Origin: Gammaproteobacteria bacterium 45_16_T64 | Lineage (GTDB): Bacteria; Pseudomonadota; Gammaproteobacteria; Pseudomonadales; Ketobacteraceae | DNA length: 64,000 nt | Direction: 5' to 3' | NCBI GenBank assembly: GCA_002162955.1 | Contig: MABD01000001.1 | Coordinates: 124,001 to 188,000, forward strand | In this document: piece after piece, positions 28,064-37,052 of the stretch | Layout of the letters: each line of letters begins with the position of its first letter | Position numbering within the stretch: the stretch's first letter is position 1 | The notes under the pieces: model-generated | Told to the model about the DNA's origin: nothing | The model's database searches: none | The model's input: only the letters and a program-made list of their open reading frames with translations | Made by a program: the position numbers and the translations under genes

Positions 28064-28789
28064 ATGAAGCTAAGATCACTTAACTCACAAATATTATGTA
28101 CTTTGTATCATGGATTACAAATAATGCACGACATACCAGATATGATTACTATTCCCAGCGGTATTATGCCGACTGTCCCGAACGTAGGTTTCAGAGAAGA
28201 TTTTTCTGGTCTGTGGGTTGGTAGTTTTGAAATAGGTAAATTTGCTGTTACGTTGTCTGCTTGGGAAGAACTAATGGATTACACTCCACCAGAGGCAAGC
28301 AATCTTTCTTTGGGAAAGCCAGTGATTAGCGTTAATTGGTTTGAAGTACATCGATATATTGATGCCTTAAATATAGTAACAGGGAATCGTTACCGTTTAC
28401 CTACTGAATTGGAGTGGGAATATGCAGCAAGAGCAGGAACCTCAGGCAGCTATCATTACCCGAGAAAAATAGCACTTAAGGGGGATGTTATCAATTACGA
28501 TAAAAAGAACAATGGTGTCTTAACTACAGGCAGTTTTCCACCGAATGAATGGGGCTGCCATGAAATGCTTGGTAATGTTTGGGAATGGGTTTCTGATGGT
28601 GGCCGCACAGTCCCCGGATTCAACGGTCTTCACGACGAGTACGAATTGAAGGTTCTTAAAGGAGGATGCTGGGCAAGCGGAGAGTTTGATATCCAGTTAT
28701 CCTCAAGAGTTGAGCATCGAAAAAATGTTAATGGTTGGGGTACGTTTGGTTTTAGGTTGGCAAAGGAAATTTCGCCAGAAAATTTATAA
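28064..28789 (+). CDS. SUMF1-fold (formylglycine-generating-enzyme-like) protein without catalytic cysteines
   Basis: 241 residues spanning one SUMF1/FGE-sulfatase domain: FEIGKFAVTLSAWEELM, GKPVISVNWFEVHRYIDALN, RYRLPTELEWEYAARAG, EWGCHEMLGNVWEWVSD and LKGGCWAS..., ending TFGFRLAKE. These are the domain's structural signatures. The FGE catalytic pair (CYRYRC region) is replaced by QLSSRV, so sulfatase activation is unlikely. Related domains occur in ergothioneine/ovothiol synthases, binding effectors and variable proteins. No signal peptide is evident; ATG 28124 (MHDIPDM) is an alternative start with a better upstream GGA. No sulfatase gene is nearby. Confidence 0.8.
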   Translation: MKLRSLNSQILCTLYHGLQIMHDIPDMITIPSGIMPTVPNVGFREDFSGLWVGSFEIGKFAVTLSAWEELMDYTPPEASNLSLGKPVISVNWFEVHRYIDALNIVTGNRYRLPTELEWEYAARAGTSGSYHYPRKIALKGDVINYDKKNNGVLTTGSFPPNEWGCHEMLGNVWEWVSDGGRTVPGFNGLHDEYELKVLKGGCWASGEFDIQLSSRVEHRKNVNGWGTFGFRLAKEISPENL

Positions 28790-28966
28790 CATTTAAGAAG
28801 AATGTACTGTGAACAACTTGAAATATTGTGGTGGAGGCTATATCCCCAGAACCCCCAGGTAAAACCCTACATCCTCATTCATGAGTCAATGCACGGATTG
28901 CTTTTCTGCCCTATACTCCATAAGACAATTGGTTAGCTCCACATCTAAGATCACGTATTGGAGGGT

Positions 28967-29428
28967 ATGGTCTTGCGTATTTCTCCTACTCAGGCCAAAT
29001 TAAAATTTCGATTTTTGTTATTGTCCACTTTGCTACTTCTCACAAAGTGCAACCCAAGGGGATTCCGTTGAAAGATTAAGAGCCTTGCTAAAGCGCCGAG
29101 GTATCGACTTAGTTGTCGAATACTACCCATGGTTAAGGTCGCAACACATTGCCTTAAAAAGACCAGAATACGTTGGGTATTTTCCCGCTTGGCCGGAGGA
29201 GGTAAAAGAGGGGTTTATTGGTTCAGAGGCTGTTGATTGGTCCACTATTGGTAGAACCGGTACGAATATTACCTGGAAAATATTAAAACCCATATCAATA
29301 ATGTCTATAAAAAAGCACTCGTTGTCGATTTTGTTGACAATGAAACCAACAAGGATATGTTAAGGTTATTGAATTATATTCTTCAAGAAAACAAGCCTTT
29401 CTTAGAAGATACTGTATTTCAAAAATAG
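28967..29428 (+). pseudogene. Decayed periplasmic binding-protein gene (SBP_bac_3 type)
   Basis: Three fragments in different frames form one broken gene. A signal-peptide-like piece starts at ATG 28967 or TTG 28973 after GGAGGG (FRFLLLSTLLLLT). Then a +shifted frame gives SQSATQGDSVERLRALLKRRG, YYPWLRSQ and YVGYFPAWPEEVKEGFIGSE, the binding-protein core. A second shift near 29275 leads to ENIKTHINNVYKK and LRLLNYILQENKPFLED, ending at TAG 29428. Both lobes are also shortened relative to intact paralogues. Two frameshifts plus deletions make function very unlikely. Confidence 0.7.
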
Positions 29429-29448
29429 ATACCAATAACAGAACTAGG

Positions 29449-30385
29449 TTATAGCGTACTAAATCTGTCTCTGTACTCTCTGGGGGATAGTGAGGTTATG
29501 CGTTTGAACAATCGCCTAAACGTACCACTATCCTCATAACCGACTAAATGGGTAATTTCGTCAATATTTTTCCGAGTGCCTTCTAACTTTTGCTTTGCAA
29601 CTTCAATACGAATTTGGTGTAGATAGGCAATCGGGGTTTCATCCGTTGCCATTTTAAACCTTCGTTTAAAATGCCTTGAACTCAAGCCGACACGCTCCGC
29701 AATAGCGTCAATTGTCAGTGTATCTTGGTACGATGTTTCCATCCAGCGTTGAGCTTCAGCGATTTTATCGTCACCGTGATTCTTCTTGAAGCTGGCAATA
29801 ATATAAGGTGTTTGCGACACCCGGCATGGATCTACCAAAAACACTTTTGAACAAGCACGCACCAACGCTTTAGAACCAAAGCGCTCAATAATATGTAGCG
29901 CTAAATGATATTGAGAGGTGGCCGCACCAGTACAAATCAATCCATTATCTTCTGTCAGAATTCTGTCTGGTTTTACTAAAACATTGGGAAATGTTTGTAT
30001 AAACGTTTTGGAAACTTGCCAATTGGTAGTGGCAATTCTTCCATCTAACAACCCAGTTTGTGCGAGTATAAAGGCTGCGGTGCACACCGCGCCGATACGC
30101 ACTTTTTGTTTATGTTGATGAATGAGCAAAGGAACAAGCTCTGGGATAGCTTCAGGGTAACGATGTGCTCCAAATAAATAGGGGGCAATGAGTATAACAT
30201 CGGCATCCTTAAGGTCCTCCAAAGCCCCGTCCGGCTCCACACGTATTCCGCTATTGGTAATAAAGGGTTTTCCTTTCACGTTTTAGTTTTATATGCCAAA
30301 GATTACTAATGCTAAACGCATCGGCAAGTAGCTCTACGCTAGAGAACAAGCATCCGTCGTAAGCAAGCATTGCAACGTTAACCAT
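29449..30385 (-). pseudogene. GlxA-type AraC-family regulator interrupted by a frameshift
   Basis: The main frame (30279 to 29449, 276 codons) holds the end of a DJ-1/PfpI-like domain (GAVCTAAFILAQTGLLDGR with the nucleophile-elbow-like cysteine) and a C-terminal AraC HTH (IAERVGLSSRHFKRRFK, then GYEDSGTFRRLFKR). The domain's first strand is missing from this frame but present just upstream in another: ATG 30385, after GGAGAGGGGC, encodes MVNVAMLAYDGCLFSSVELL and AFSISNLWHIKLK, then breaks near 30280. A stop lies directly ahead of the GTG that opens the main frame. Either a true lesion with a small deletion or a sequencing error. It is divergent from the acyl-CoA dehydrogenase, its probable former target. 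Confidence 0.75.
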
Positions 30386-30500
30386 GCCCCTCTCCAGTTA
30401 GGCCCTACATGAATGGTATGTGTCATATATGCCGCTTTCGCTCAACAAAGTCAATTGGTACATTGTGACGACTATTGATTATCGACAACAGGGAACCATG

Positions 30501-31721
30501 ATGAGCCAACCTAAACGCTACGCCACAGGCCTCTCTAACGACCTTTGGCTACCCGCTGAAGCACTTGCCGTAAGAGAGGAAGCTAGAAGATTTGCTGACA
30601 ACGTATTAAAACCTCTAGCCCATGGCCTTAATACGACACCTGAAAAGAGAGAAGGGTTTCGACATGACGTAGTTCAAGCTATTGCCAACGCAGGGTTATA
30701 TGAAATACCGTTTTCTACTGATGTAGGTGGTCGTGGTTTACGTTATCCCACCCTTGCTACGTTGCTCGTAATGGAGGAGTTAGGGTACTACTCGCCAGGC
30801 GCTGCATCGGCATTTTATGACGGCCAAGCAATCCTCTGCGGGCAAACCTTAAATAATGCCTCAGATAAGATTCGACAGGCATATATACCACCGCTCATAA
30901 AGGGCGAAATTGTCTGCTGTTTTGCCACCAGTGAACCTGATACAAGTACCGACCTTTCAGTATCAGCTATGCAAACTACCGCCAAAAGAGTGGAAGGAGG
31001 GTATGTTGTTAATGGAAGAAAACGTTGGATAACAAACTCTGTTGCTGGAGACATTGTATTGCTGTTATGCAAGACAGGCAATACACTGACCATGCTTATA
31101 GTCGACATGCACAGTGAAGGCGTAAAGGTATTTGATCCAGATTTAAAAATGGGTAATCACGCTCAACTCACTGCGGACATTGAACTCTCTAATGTCTTTG
31201 TACCAGAGGCCAACCGGGTCGGAGAGGAGGGTGCAGGGCTGCGCGTTGCACTTGGCTCACTAATGATAGGTAGGGCGGGTATCGCTGCGCTAGGCGTCGG
31301 CATGGCGCAACGGGCATTCGATTTCTCAGCAAATTATATTTGCGAACGAGAGGTGTTTGGAAAACCTATCGCGGCCTTTCAGCATTGGCAATTTACTTAT
31401 GCCGATCACGCAATCGCGATCGAGAACGCGAGAAATTTATACCAAAAAGCTGCGATGATTCATGACAAGGGCGAACCATCCTTGCCGTTAATGGCAATGG
31501 CGAAAGTTTCGGGTAGTGAGGTCGCGGTAAACATGTCCCGTGATGCCATCCAGGCTTGCGGTGGTTACGGCTTTGCTAGAACAATGACATCTGATAATGT
31601 TGATTGGCCGCTAGAAGCGATCTATCGGGATGCAAAAATTGGCGAAATATATGAAGGTGCCAACGAAGTACAACGATGGGCAGTTGCAAGGGAGATATTT
31701 GGACGTGGCGTTACCGGATAG
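30501..31721 (+). CDS. Acyl-CoA dehydrogenase family protein
   Basis: About 406 residues of the FAD-dependent acyl-CoA dehydrogenase fold: N-terminal helical domain (REEARRFADNVLKPLA), the FAD/substrate loop (CCFATSEPDTSTDLS), beta domain with GRKRWITN, and C-terminal helices ending QACGGYGFARTM...YRDAKIGEIYEGANEVQ, where the glutamate of YEGANEVQ region is the position of the catalytic base in many members. By family it forms a trans-2-enoyl-CoA from an acyl-CoA and passes electrons to ETF. ATG 30501 has AGGGA six bases upstream; ATG 30498 and a longer frame from 30420 are alternatives. Convergent with the AraC-type regulator, 11 bases apart. Confidence 0.92.
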   Translation: MSQPKRYATGLSNDLWLPAEALAVREEARRFADNVLKPLAHGLNTTPEKREGFRHDVVQAIANAGLYEIPFSTDVGGRGLRYPTLATLLVMEELGYYSPGAASAFYDGQAILCGQTLNNASDKIRQAYIPPLIKGEIVCCFATSEPDTSTDLSVSAMQTTAKRVEGGYVVNGRKRWITNSVAGDIVLLLCKTGNTLTMLIVDMHSEGVKVFDPDLKMGNHAQLTADIELSNVFVPEANRVGEEGAGLRVALGSLMIGRAGIAALGVGMAQRAFDFSANYICEREVFGKPIAAFQHWQFTYADHAIAIENARNLYQKAAMIHDKGEPSLPLMAMAKVSGSEVAVNMSRDAIQACGGYGFARTMTSDNVDWPLEAIYRDAKIGEIYEGANEVQRWAVAREIFGRGVTG

Positions 31722-31732
31722 GCCACCATTTG

Positions 31733-32788
31733 CTAACGCATACTGAGATAATTTGCTGGGCTAGTCCCCGTCCATTTTTTAAAGGCACGAGAGAAATTGG
31801 CAGTGTTGCTGTAGCCCAAAAATACAGCAACAGCCCCTACAGTCTTTGACTCGTTTTTTAGTAACATTATGGCAAGTCTACACCTTACGCTCTCAAATAT
31901 TTCTTTGAAGGATGTCTTTTCCTTTTCGAGCTTCTTTTGCAAGTTTCTTGGCGACATATGTAATAGATCAGCAATAAATTCTTTTGAAACCGCTCCGCGC
32001 TCAAGATGAGAGATAATCAAGAATTCGACTTTTATGGTGAGATTATCATTCTTTAAATCAGCCAGCTGACCTAAAGACGCATTGTCATAAAATCTGGCGA
32101 GTTCAGGGTTTGCTCCTGGCAATTTTGCATCCATGTCTTTGTTCGATATTACCAAGGCGACACAATCTGCTTCATATTGAATGGGGCAACCAAAGTATTG
32201 AAGGTATTGAGTCTTTACCGCATCCAATGGATTACGCTCAGTAAGAACGGCTTCAGGCACAAATTCTGGGTCTAGGACAATTCGAATGGAGCGCAACGCT
32301 GTCGCTAAGATGGAATCTTTTACAAGTAGAGTCGACCCATGATTCCCTAAGTTAGTATCAACGTTCTCCCTCACCAGAATCTTTGTCGTGGTGTCTCCAC
32401 GCTGCGCAACCACCATAAAATCATCTGAAACTAAACTCTGAAAGCGATGTAGTCTATCCAAAATATCAGACAGGCATTCACTCGCTAAACTCGATATACC
32501 AATATAATGCAGCATCGTTGGCTGGATCTGCTTACCAACGACAAGAGGAAAAGCGTCATCCCCAGTGACAGAAACGCAATTTTGTATCAGGCGAATAATC
32601 CTTTCTTTAGAAATTCGACAATTGAAACACTGCTCAACATCTGCGGCCAATCCGTTGTTGACAAAAAATGGCTTGTAATCAAGCCCATACAGTTTTAATG
32701 CTTGAGCAAGTGCTGCGGCCAAGCCCCCATAGGTACCACTGGATTCGGTGAGGAGCTCACTGGGTCTTTGAAGGTCTTGATTCGCCAT
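31733..32788 (-). CDS. AraC-family transcriptional regulator with arabinose-binding-like domain
   Basis: 351 residues. The N-terminal two thirds resemble the PF12625 'Arabinose_bd' domain seen in OruR/VirS-type regulators (ALKLYGLDYKPF, then PLVVGKQIQPTMLHYIGI). The C-terminal HTH_18 domain has SKEFIADLLHMSPRNLQKKLEKEKTSF and VAVFLGYSNTANFSRAFKKWTGTSP. It is cytosolic and DNA-binding. It is divergent from the large lipoprotein gene at 33000 and tail-to-tail with the acyl-CoA dehydrogenase. Two TACGTA sites nine bases apart (32814, 32823) precede its start. Targets unknown. Confidence 0.9.
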   Translation of the reverse strand: MANQDLQRPSELLTESSGTYGGLAAALAQALKLYGLDYKPFFVNNGLAADVEQCFNCRISKERIIRLIQNCVSVTGDDAFPLVVGKQIQPTMLHYIGISSLASECLSDILDRLHRFQSLVSDDFMVVAQRGDTTTKILVRENVDTNLGNHGSTLLVKDSILATALRSIRIVLDPEFVPEAVLTERNPLDAVKTQYLQYFGCPIQYEADCVALVISNKDMDAKLPGANPELARFYDNASLGQLADLKNDNLTIKVEFLIISHLERGAVSKEFIADLLHMSPRNLQKKLEKEKTSFKEIFESVRCRLAIMLLKNESKTVGAVAVFLGYSNTANFSRAFKKWTGTSPANYLSMR

Positions 32789-32999
32789 ATAAACCAATAA
32801 TTCGTTGTTTTAATACGTATTTTACGTAAAGGGGATATTTCACACAATATATAGGAAATTAATCCTCAAAACAGGGTAGTACTCGAAATGACAACAACAA
32901 GTGCCGATCTGGATATTCCTAGAACTTCTTTTAATAAGCATAATAAGTATAATGGACCCGGTCAAATAACAATCAACAGCCAAGAAGAAGCTCATCATT

Positions 33000-35285
33000 A
33001 TGATAAAAAAACCAATAAACCTGTTCTTCCTTGCGATACTCACAATCACTGCACTGCTCGGTTGTGGAGGTAGTGATTATACTATTGAGCTCCCTGAGCA
33101 GAACCAACGTTACCTTGACTCTTTGCCCGATACACTCAAAATCTCCTACGTCAGCGCACCACCAACCGTAGTCATGTTAAATGGCGTTGATATCACAGAA
33201 TATTTTTCCGATGAAGACGGCTACTTTAGCGCGTCAGGTTCCGTCGTAGACGGCTTGCTAAATCAAGGCGACAACGTGTTGTCAGTGGAGCCTGGAAAAT
33301 TTGGTCCCCGACGTAACTTCTTTATGGATACTGAAGGTCCCAGAATCTCCATTTATGAGGTTGAATCAGACGGATTGGTAACTATCCGTGGCCAGTTGTC
33401 CGATCCCTCCGGTGCAAGTGACCTAACCATTAATGGCGAAGTCGCTTCTATTGATGGGAATGATGAATTTAGCGTCCAAGTAAGTAACAGTGATACCTAT
33501 CACCTAGTTGCGTTGGATATGGATGGACGTCAGTCAGAAGTATTTTATTCTGATAGAAATCACATAGTTGACGATGCCATCAAAGTACGAATCGACGAAA
33601 GCGCGATTCACGACATGTTACCGATAGCACAAGAAGCCGTTGCAGGCATGGACCTCAATGTCGCGCTCGCGCAATCAGGTGCTTCCACATTATTTCGCGA
33701 AGAAGTTGGCATCCACTTCCCAAGAGTTGTGTTGGTACCTCAGGTCTGTACCCCAAAGGTCTGTACCTTTGGTATCTGTACGCCTCAAATCTGCACACCA
33801 GAAGTCGGTGTTGGACCCGTAGATATTCGACTCCTAGAGCTTGAAGCTTCACTTGTTGATGTTGATGTACGTGAACTTAATATCGACCGTCTAGACGTTG
33901 CTGAAGGTCATGATTGGGCTTTTGGCGATTGGGAGGGGATAACTTTTGATGGCGAAGTCTTAGACACACACCTGGGTATCCAAATTCGATCTTATGTATT
34001 CGGGCTCACCGATGTTGCCACTACGATGCTAAATGTATTGGGGTTATCATCACTACTAGATCCACTGGATGGAAACTTTACCGTCCATACGGATATATCA
34101 AGGCTACGCGCTTCAGCCGATGTTGCTATCAGTGCACATGACGGTGCGACCGATGCAACCATCGTCTCAATTAATGCCATTGGCCTGGGAGACCTGGACT
34201 CTGATTTTAGTATTGACGTTTCATTACCTAGTGCCTTTAACTTATTTGGTTTTGGACTAGCGCAAGCTGTTGTAGACAGTATCACAGCAGGTATTGAAGG
34301 TGCTAAGAACCTTATATTTGATCTGATTTTTGGTCAGCTGTTACCACCTCTAGCAGATATCATCGTAGACAGCATGATTAGCGAGATTCGTATCAATATT
34401 GCTGCTGGGATATCCAGCGGCGCTCAATTGAGCACGCTTTTTGAAGTATCAGACATTGATGTGATTAACGACGCAAACAGCCTGCTTCTATCTTTAAACG
34501 CACGGGTTGGTGCAGAAGCGGCGGATGTAAGTCCTGGTGATATCGATACAGCGTCGGACTTTGGAAGCCCGGAAGTTATTTGGGTCAATGATCACTTTTT
34601 GCCAGATCAACAATCTATCCCTGAAAATCTTGGGCCTGCGCCAGATATTGCTGCCAAAGCATTAGGGTTTTCGTTCACTCCAAACACTATCCCTGATGTT
34701 GCAAATGATGATTCTGAGATCGCCATTGTTGCCGCAACAAACTTCATCAACCAGGCAATGCTAGCACTTTATGAATCAGGCATATCACATGTTAAATTGC
34801 CGTTGGTTATTGAAAACAATGCTATCATCACAGCTACTGAAGAAACCGCTACTCATCGCGTATTGAATGAGCCAGCGTCACCTTTTGAGTTGGCATTTAG
34901 AGGTAGTGTTAACAAAGTGCCTTACCTGATCATTAATCACTTTCACATCGTTACACAAGAAAAATCCAATACTGATGAATGGAGTGAAGTTCAAGATATT
35001 GAGCTTAGCGCAGACATACCCGTTAATTTAGAGATGGAAGAGGGTCACCTTAAGATCGCCTTGTTGACACCCACGATATCGTTGAATGGGGTTGGTGGTA
35101 ACAATTTGCTGGCCCAGTATATTCTTTCCACCATAGTGGTTGAGCAACTCAACCTCGGTTTAGCTCAGATTCCACTGCCTTTAATGGCCGACATCACCAT
35201 CGGAGAAGAAACGCTGGTTATCACCCCGCAGAACATTGATGCGTCTGATTCTGCAGGCATTGGAATAACAGCCAATACTCAATAA
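33000..35285 (+). CDS. Large lipoprotein with pentapeptide cysteine repeat, unknown function
   Basis: 761 residues. Lipoprotein signal with lipobox LLGC (Cys22), so probably membrane-anchored on the periplasmic side or surface. Residues 40-190 look like beta-rich Ig-like segments. At residues 249-268 a strict period-5 repeat occurs: cysteines 250, 255, 260 and 265 within VCTPK/VCTFG/ICTPQ/ICTPE. The remainder alternates amphipathic strands and long hydrophobic helices (residues 390-460), reminiscent of lipid-binding tubular proteins, but this is only an impression. No enzyme motif. Transcribed divergently from an AraC-type regulator; a perfect hairpin follows its stop. Confidence 0.75.
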   Translation: MIKKPINLFFLAILTITALLGCGGSDYTIELPEQNQRYLDSLPDTLKISYVSAPPTVVMLNGVDITEYFSDEDGYFSASGSVVDGLLNQGDNVLSVEPGKFGPRRNFFMDTEGPRISIYEVESDGLVTIRGQLSDPSGASDLTINGEVASIDGNDEFSVQVSNSDTYHLVALDMDGRQSEVFYSDRNHIVDDAIKVRIDESAIHDMLPIAQEAVAGMDLNVALAQSGASTLFREEVGIHFPRVVLVPQVCTPKVCTFGICTPQICTPEVGVGPVDIRLLELEASLVDVDVRELNIDRLDVAEGHDWAFGDWEGITFDGEVLDTHLGIQIRSYVFGLTDVATTMLNVLGLSSLLDPLDGNFTVHTDISRLRASADVAISAHDGATDATIVSINAIGLGDLDSDFSIDVSLPSAFNLFGFGLAQAVVDSITAGIEGAKNLIFDLIFGQLLPPLADIIVDSMISEIRINIAAGISSGAQLSTLFEVSDIDVINDANSLLLSLNARVGAEAADVSPGDIDTASDFGSPEVIWVNDHFLPDQQSIPENLGPAPDIAAKALGFSFTPNTIPDVANDDSEIAIVAATNFINQAMLALYESGISHVKLPLVIENNAIITATEETATHRVLNEPASPFELAFRGSVNKVPYLIINHFHIVTQEKSNTDEWSEVQDIELSADIPVNLEMEEGHLKIALLTPTISLNGVGGNNLLAQYILSTIVVEQLNLGLAQIPLPLMADITIGEETLVITPQNIDASDSAGIGITANTQ

Positions 35286-35300
35286 CACCGTTGTTCCAAC

Positions 35301-35336
35301 GTACTGGCCCCCTAGGGATTATAAAGGGGCCAGTAC
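35301..35336. terminator. Perfect hairpin between convergent genes
   Basis: GTACTGGCCCC (35301-35311) and GGGGCCAGTAC (35326-35336) form an 11-bp perfect stem with a 14-nt loop, between the stops of the lipoprotein (+) and the YbaK-type gene (-). GC-rich but without a T run on either side. Confidence 0.6.
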
Positions 35337-35366
35337 AATTCACGGCTATTCTAAACCCACGTTACT

Positions 35367-35870
35367 CTAATGAACCAACCCCTTCCTTGGCTTCGATCCA
35401 TCAGGCAAACAGCTGATCACACTATGCTCTTGTAACCCCATCAACTCCATAAATGCGCCTTGATCGATGTGAATCAGCGTCTCGTGATCACCACTTTCAA
35501 AGTAGATTTCATCCATCCCACCCAAACTATGGTCCCAAACGACAGGCATACCATAAACCTGGCCTAATGCTGGCACGGCACCCTTTTCACAATCATCAAA
35601 TAGTCTCTCAAGTTCTTTTTCCTCCACGAGACGAAAGTCACCTCCCATATGCTCATTAAGTAATGACATCACCAAGCGATGGGTGGAGGGCATAACACAG
35701 AGCCTGTAATTATCACCATCGTGGGTTATCACAGCTTTTGCCAGCTGACTTGCGGGCACTCGAGCCACGCGAGCACTCTGTAGGCTTGTTTGTGAATGGG
35801 GATGAGATAGTATCGAATAGTTAACGCCAACCCTATCGAGATGGGCTTCAATTCTTGGGGCCATGGACAT
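35367..35870 (-). CDS. YbaK/EbsC-type aminoacyl-tRNA deacylase
   Basis: 167 residues, one YbaK/aaRS-associated editing domain: HPHSQTSLQSARVARVPASQLAKAVITHDGDNYRLCVMPSTHRL, with the conserved lysine of AKAVI, and later GAVPALGQVYGMPVVWD. By family such proteins hydrolyse mischarged aminoacyl-tRNAs in trans. Start ATG 35870 has AGGTGA at good spacing; a GTG at 35879 precedes it in frame. It stands alone in its orientation. Confidence 0.88.
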   Translation of the reverse strand: MSMAPRIEAHLDRVGVNYSILSHPHSQTSLQSARVARVPASQLAKAVITHDGDNYRLCVMPSTHRLVMSLLNEHMGGDFRLVEEKELERLFDDCEKGAVPALGQVYGMPVVWDHSLGGMDEIYFESGDHETLIHIDQGAFMELMGLQEHSVISCLPDGSKPRKGLVH

Positions 35871-36098
35871 AATAATCACCTATTTTTGTCGCGCGAATGA
35901 TTAGAATAAATCCGTAGCAGAATGGGGGCAAAGAACGCTTAAGCTTAAAAGATCATCTTGTTACTGCTCCACAGCATAGGGGCAGTTCTTTGAGTCCAAG
36001 TGCGACCAAAAATTAAGGCTCTTACCCTTTGTCTGTTCTACACTTATTTACATAGTCTCTTTGGGGCTACGCTCACCCATCACTTTTCAACACAGCCT

Positions 36099-36884
36099 AT
36101 GTATAACCTAACGAAATATATCCCGCTAATACTGCTCCTGACTGTTTCGCCGTTCTTATCTGCTAAACAGGAATTACGGGTAGGGGTAGGAAATTTTGAA
36201 CCCTTTTTTATTGAGGAAGGGGAGAGTGGTTTATTTCTAGACATCACCAAAGCTATATTTTCCCTATTGCCTGAATATGACGTGAAATTCATCTTTATGA
36301 GCAATACCCGACTGCTAAAAGATATAGATACAAGCTCACGGATCGATGCCGCCTGTAATATATTTGCGGGTTCCAATACAATATCTTATTTGTCTGAGCC
36401 TATATTTCGCTACACAGACGTAGCGGTAACAAGAAAAGAAAATGCCTTTGTCATCAAACAGGTATCAGATTTAAAGAGTCGATCCATTGCAGCCTACCAA
36501 GGCGCTACGGATTTATTGGGTGAAGAATACAAAAAAATGGCATCTATTAATCCCCAATATTCTGAATATGCACATCCAGATGAAACCACACGACTGATGG
36601 CAACCGGAAAAAAGGACGTGCGCATTGGTGATATACATATTTTTTTAAATGATATCAAAGCCTTAGTGTATAAAAAAAGACTTCAGATGGATGCGGATGA
36701 TTTTGAAATACACCGACTTTGGCCAGATGTATATACCCATATAGCGTTTAAAGACAAAGGCATCCGGGACAAAGCCAATGAAGCCATACGTGAAATAAAA
36801 CGCAATGGAACCCTGGAGTCAATCTACACAAAATATGAAGCCTACTTAAAGGTTAAAATTCACACGACCTCTAGCATTCGTTAA
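36099..36884 (+). CDS. Periplasmic substrate-binding protein, SBP_bac_3 type (orphan)
   Basis: 261 residues from ATG 36099: signal peptide MYNLTKYIPLILLLTVSPFLSA, then ELRVGVGNFEPFFIEEGESGLFLDITKAIF, a FMSNTRLLKDIDTSSRIDAACNIF element and a C-terminal lobe ending IKRNGTLESIYTKYEAYL. A longer frame starts with GTG 36000 but would put a second hydrophobic stretch before the signal peptide. No ABC permease or ATPase gene adjoins; ligand unknown. It is one of several such orphans in the window. Confidence 0.82.
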   Translation: MYNLTKYIPLILLLTVSPFLSAKQELRVGVGNFEPFFIEEGESGLFLDITKAIFSLLPEYDVKFIFMSNTRLLKDIDTSSRIDAACNIFAGSNTISYLSEPIFRYTDVAVTRKENAFVIKQVSDLKSRSIAAYQGATDLLGEEYKKMASINPQYSEYAHPDETTRLMATGKKDVRIGDIHIFLNDIKALVYKKRLQMDADDFEIHRLWPDVYTHIAFKDKGIRDKANEAIREIKRNGTLESIYTKYEAYLKVKIHTTSSIR

Positions 36885-37052
36885 CAATCCCCACTGCCTC
36901 TCATCTATCCATGTAATGCGATGTAATATTTTTTACATCACGATCTACTACATTTAATTCACAAAGTGTTACCACCTCTATTGGATAAGAATTTACGTTC
37001 TTATTCGCAGCTCGTCACGAATCATACTTTGACCAATTAAAAGGATTAAGAT

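Noticed and set aside
28064-28789. Functional formylglycine-generating enzyme
   Set aside because: The domain fold fits, but the catalytic cysteine pair is missing and no sulfatase gene is nearby.
28803-28935. Short open frame ATG TAC TGT... of about 43 codons
   Set aside because: No family likeness; lies in a region of decaying sequence.
36920-36939. GATGTAA/TTACATC symmetry before the amine oxidase
   Set aside because: Only seven pairs in AT-rich DNA; too weak to call an operator or terminator.
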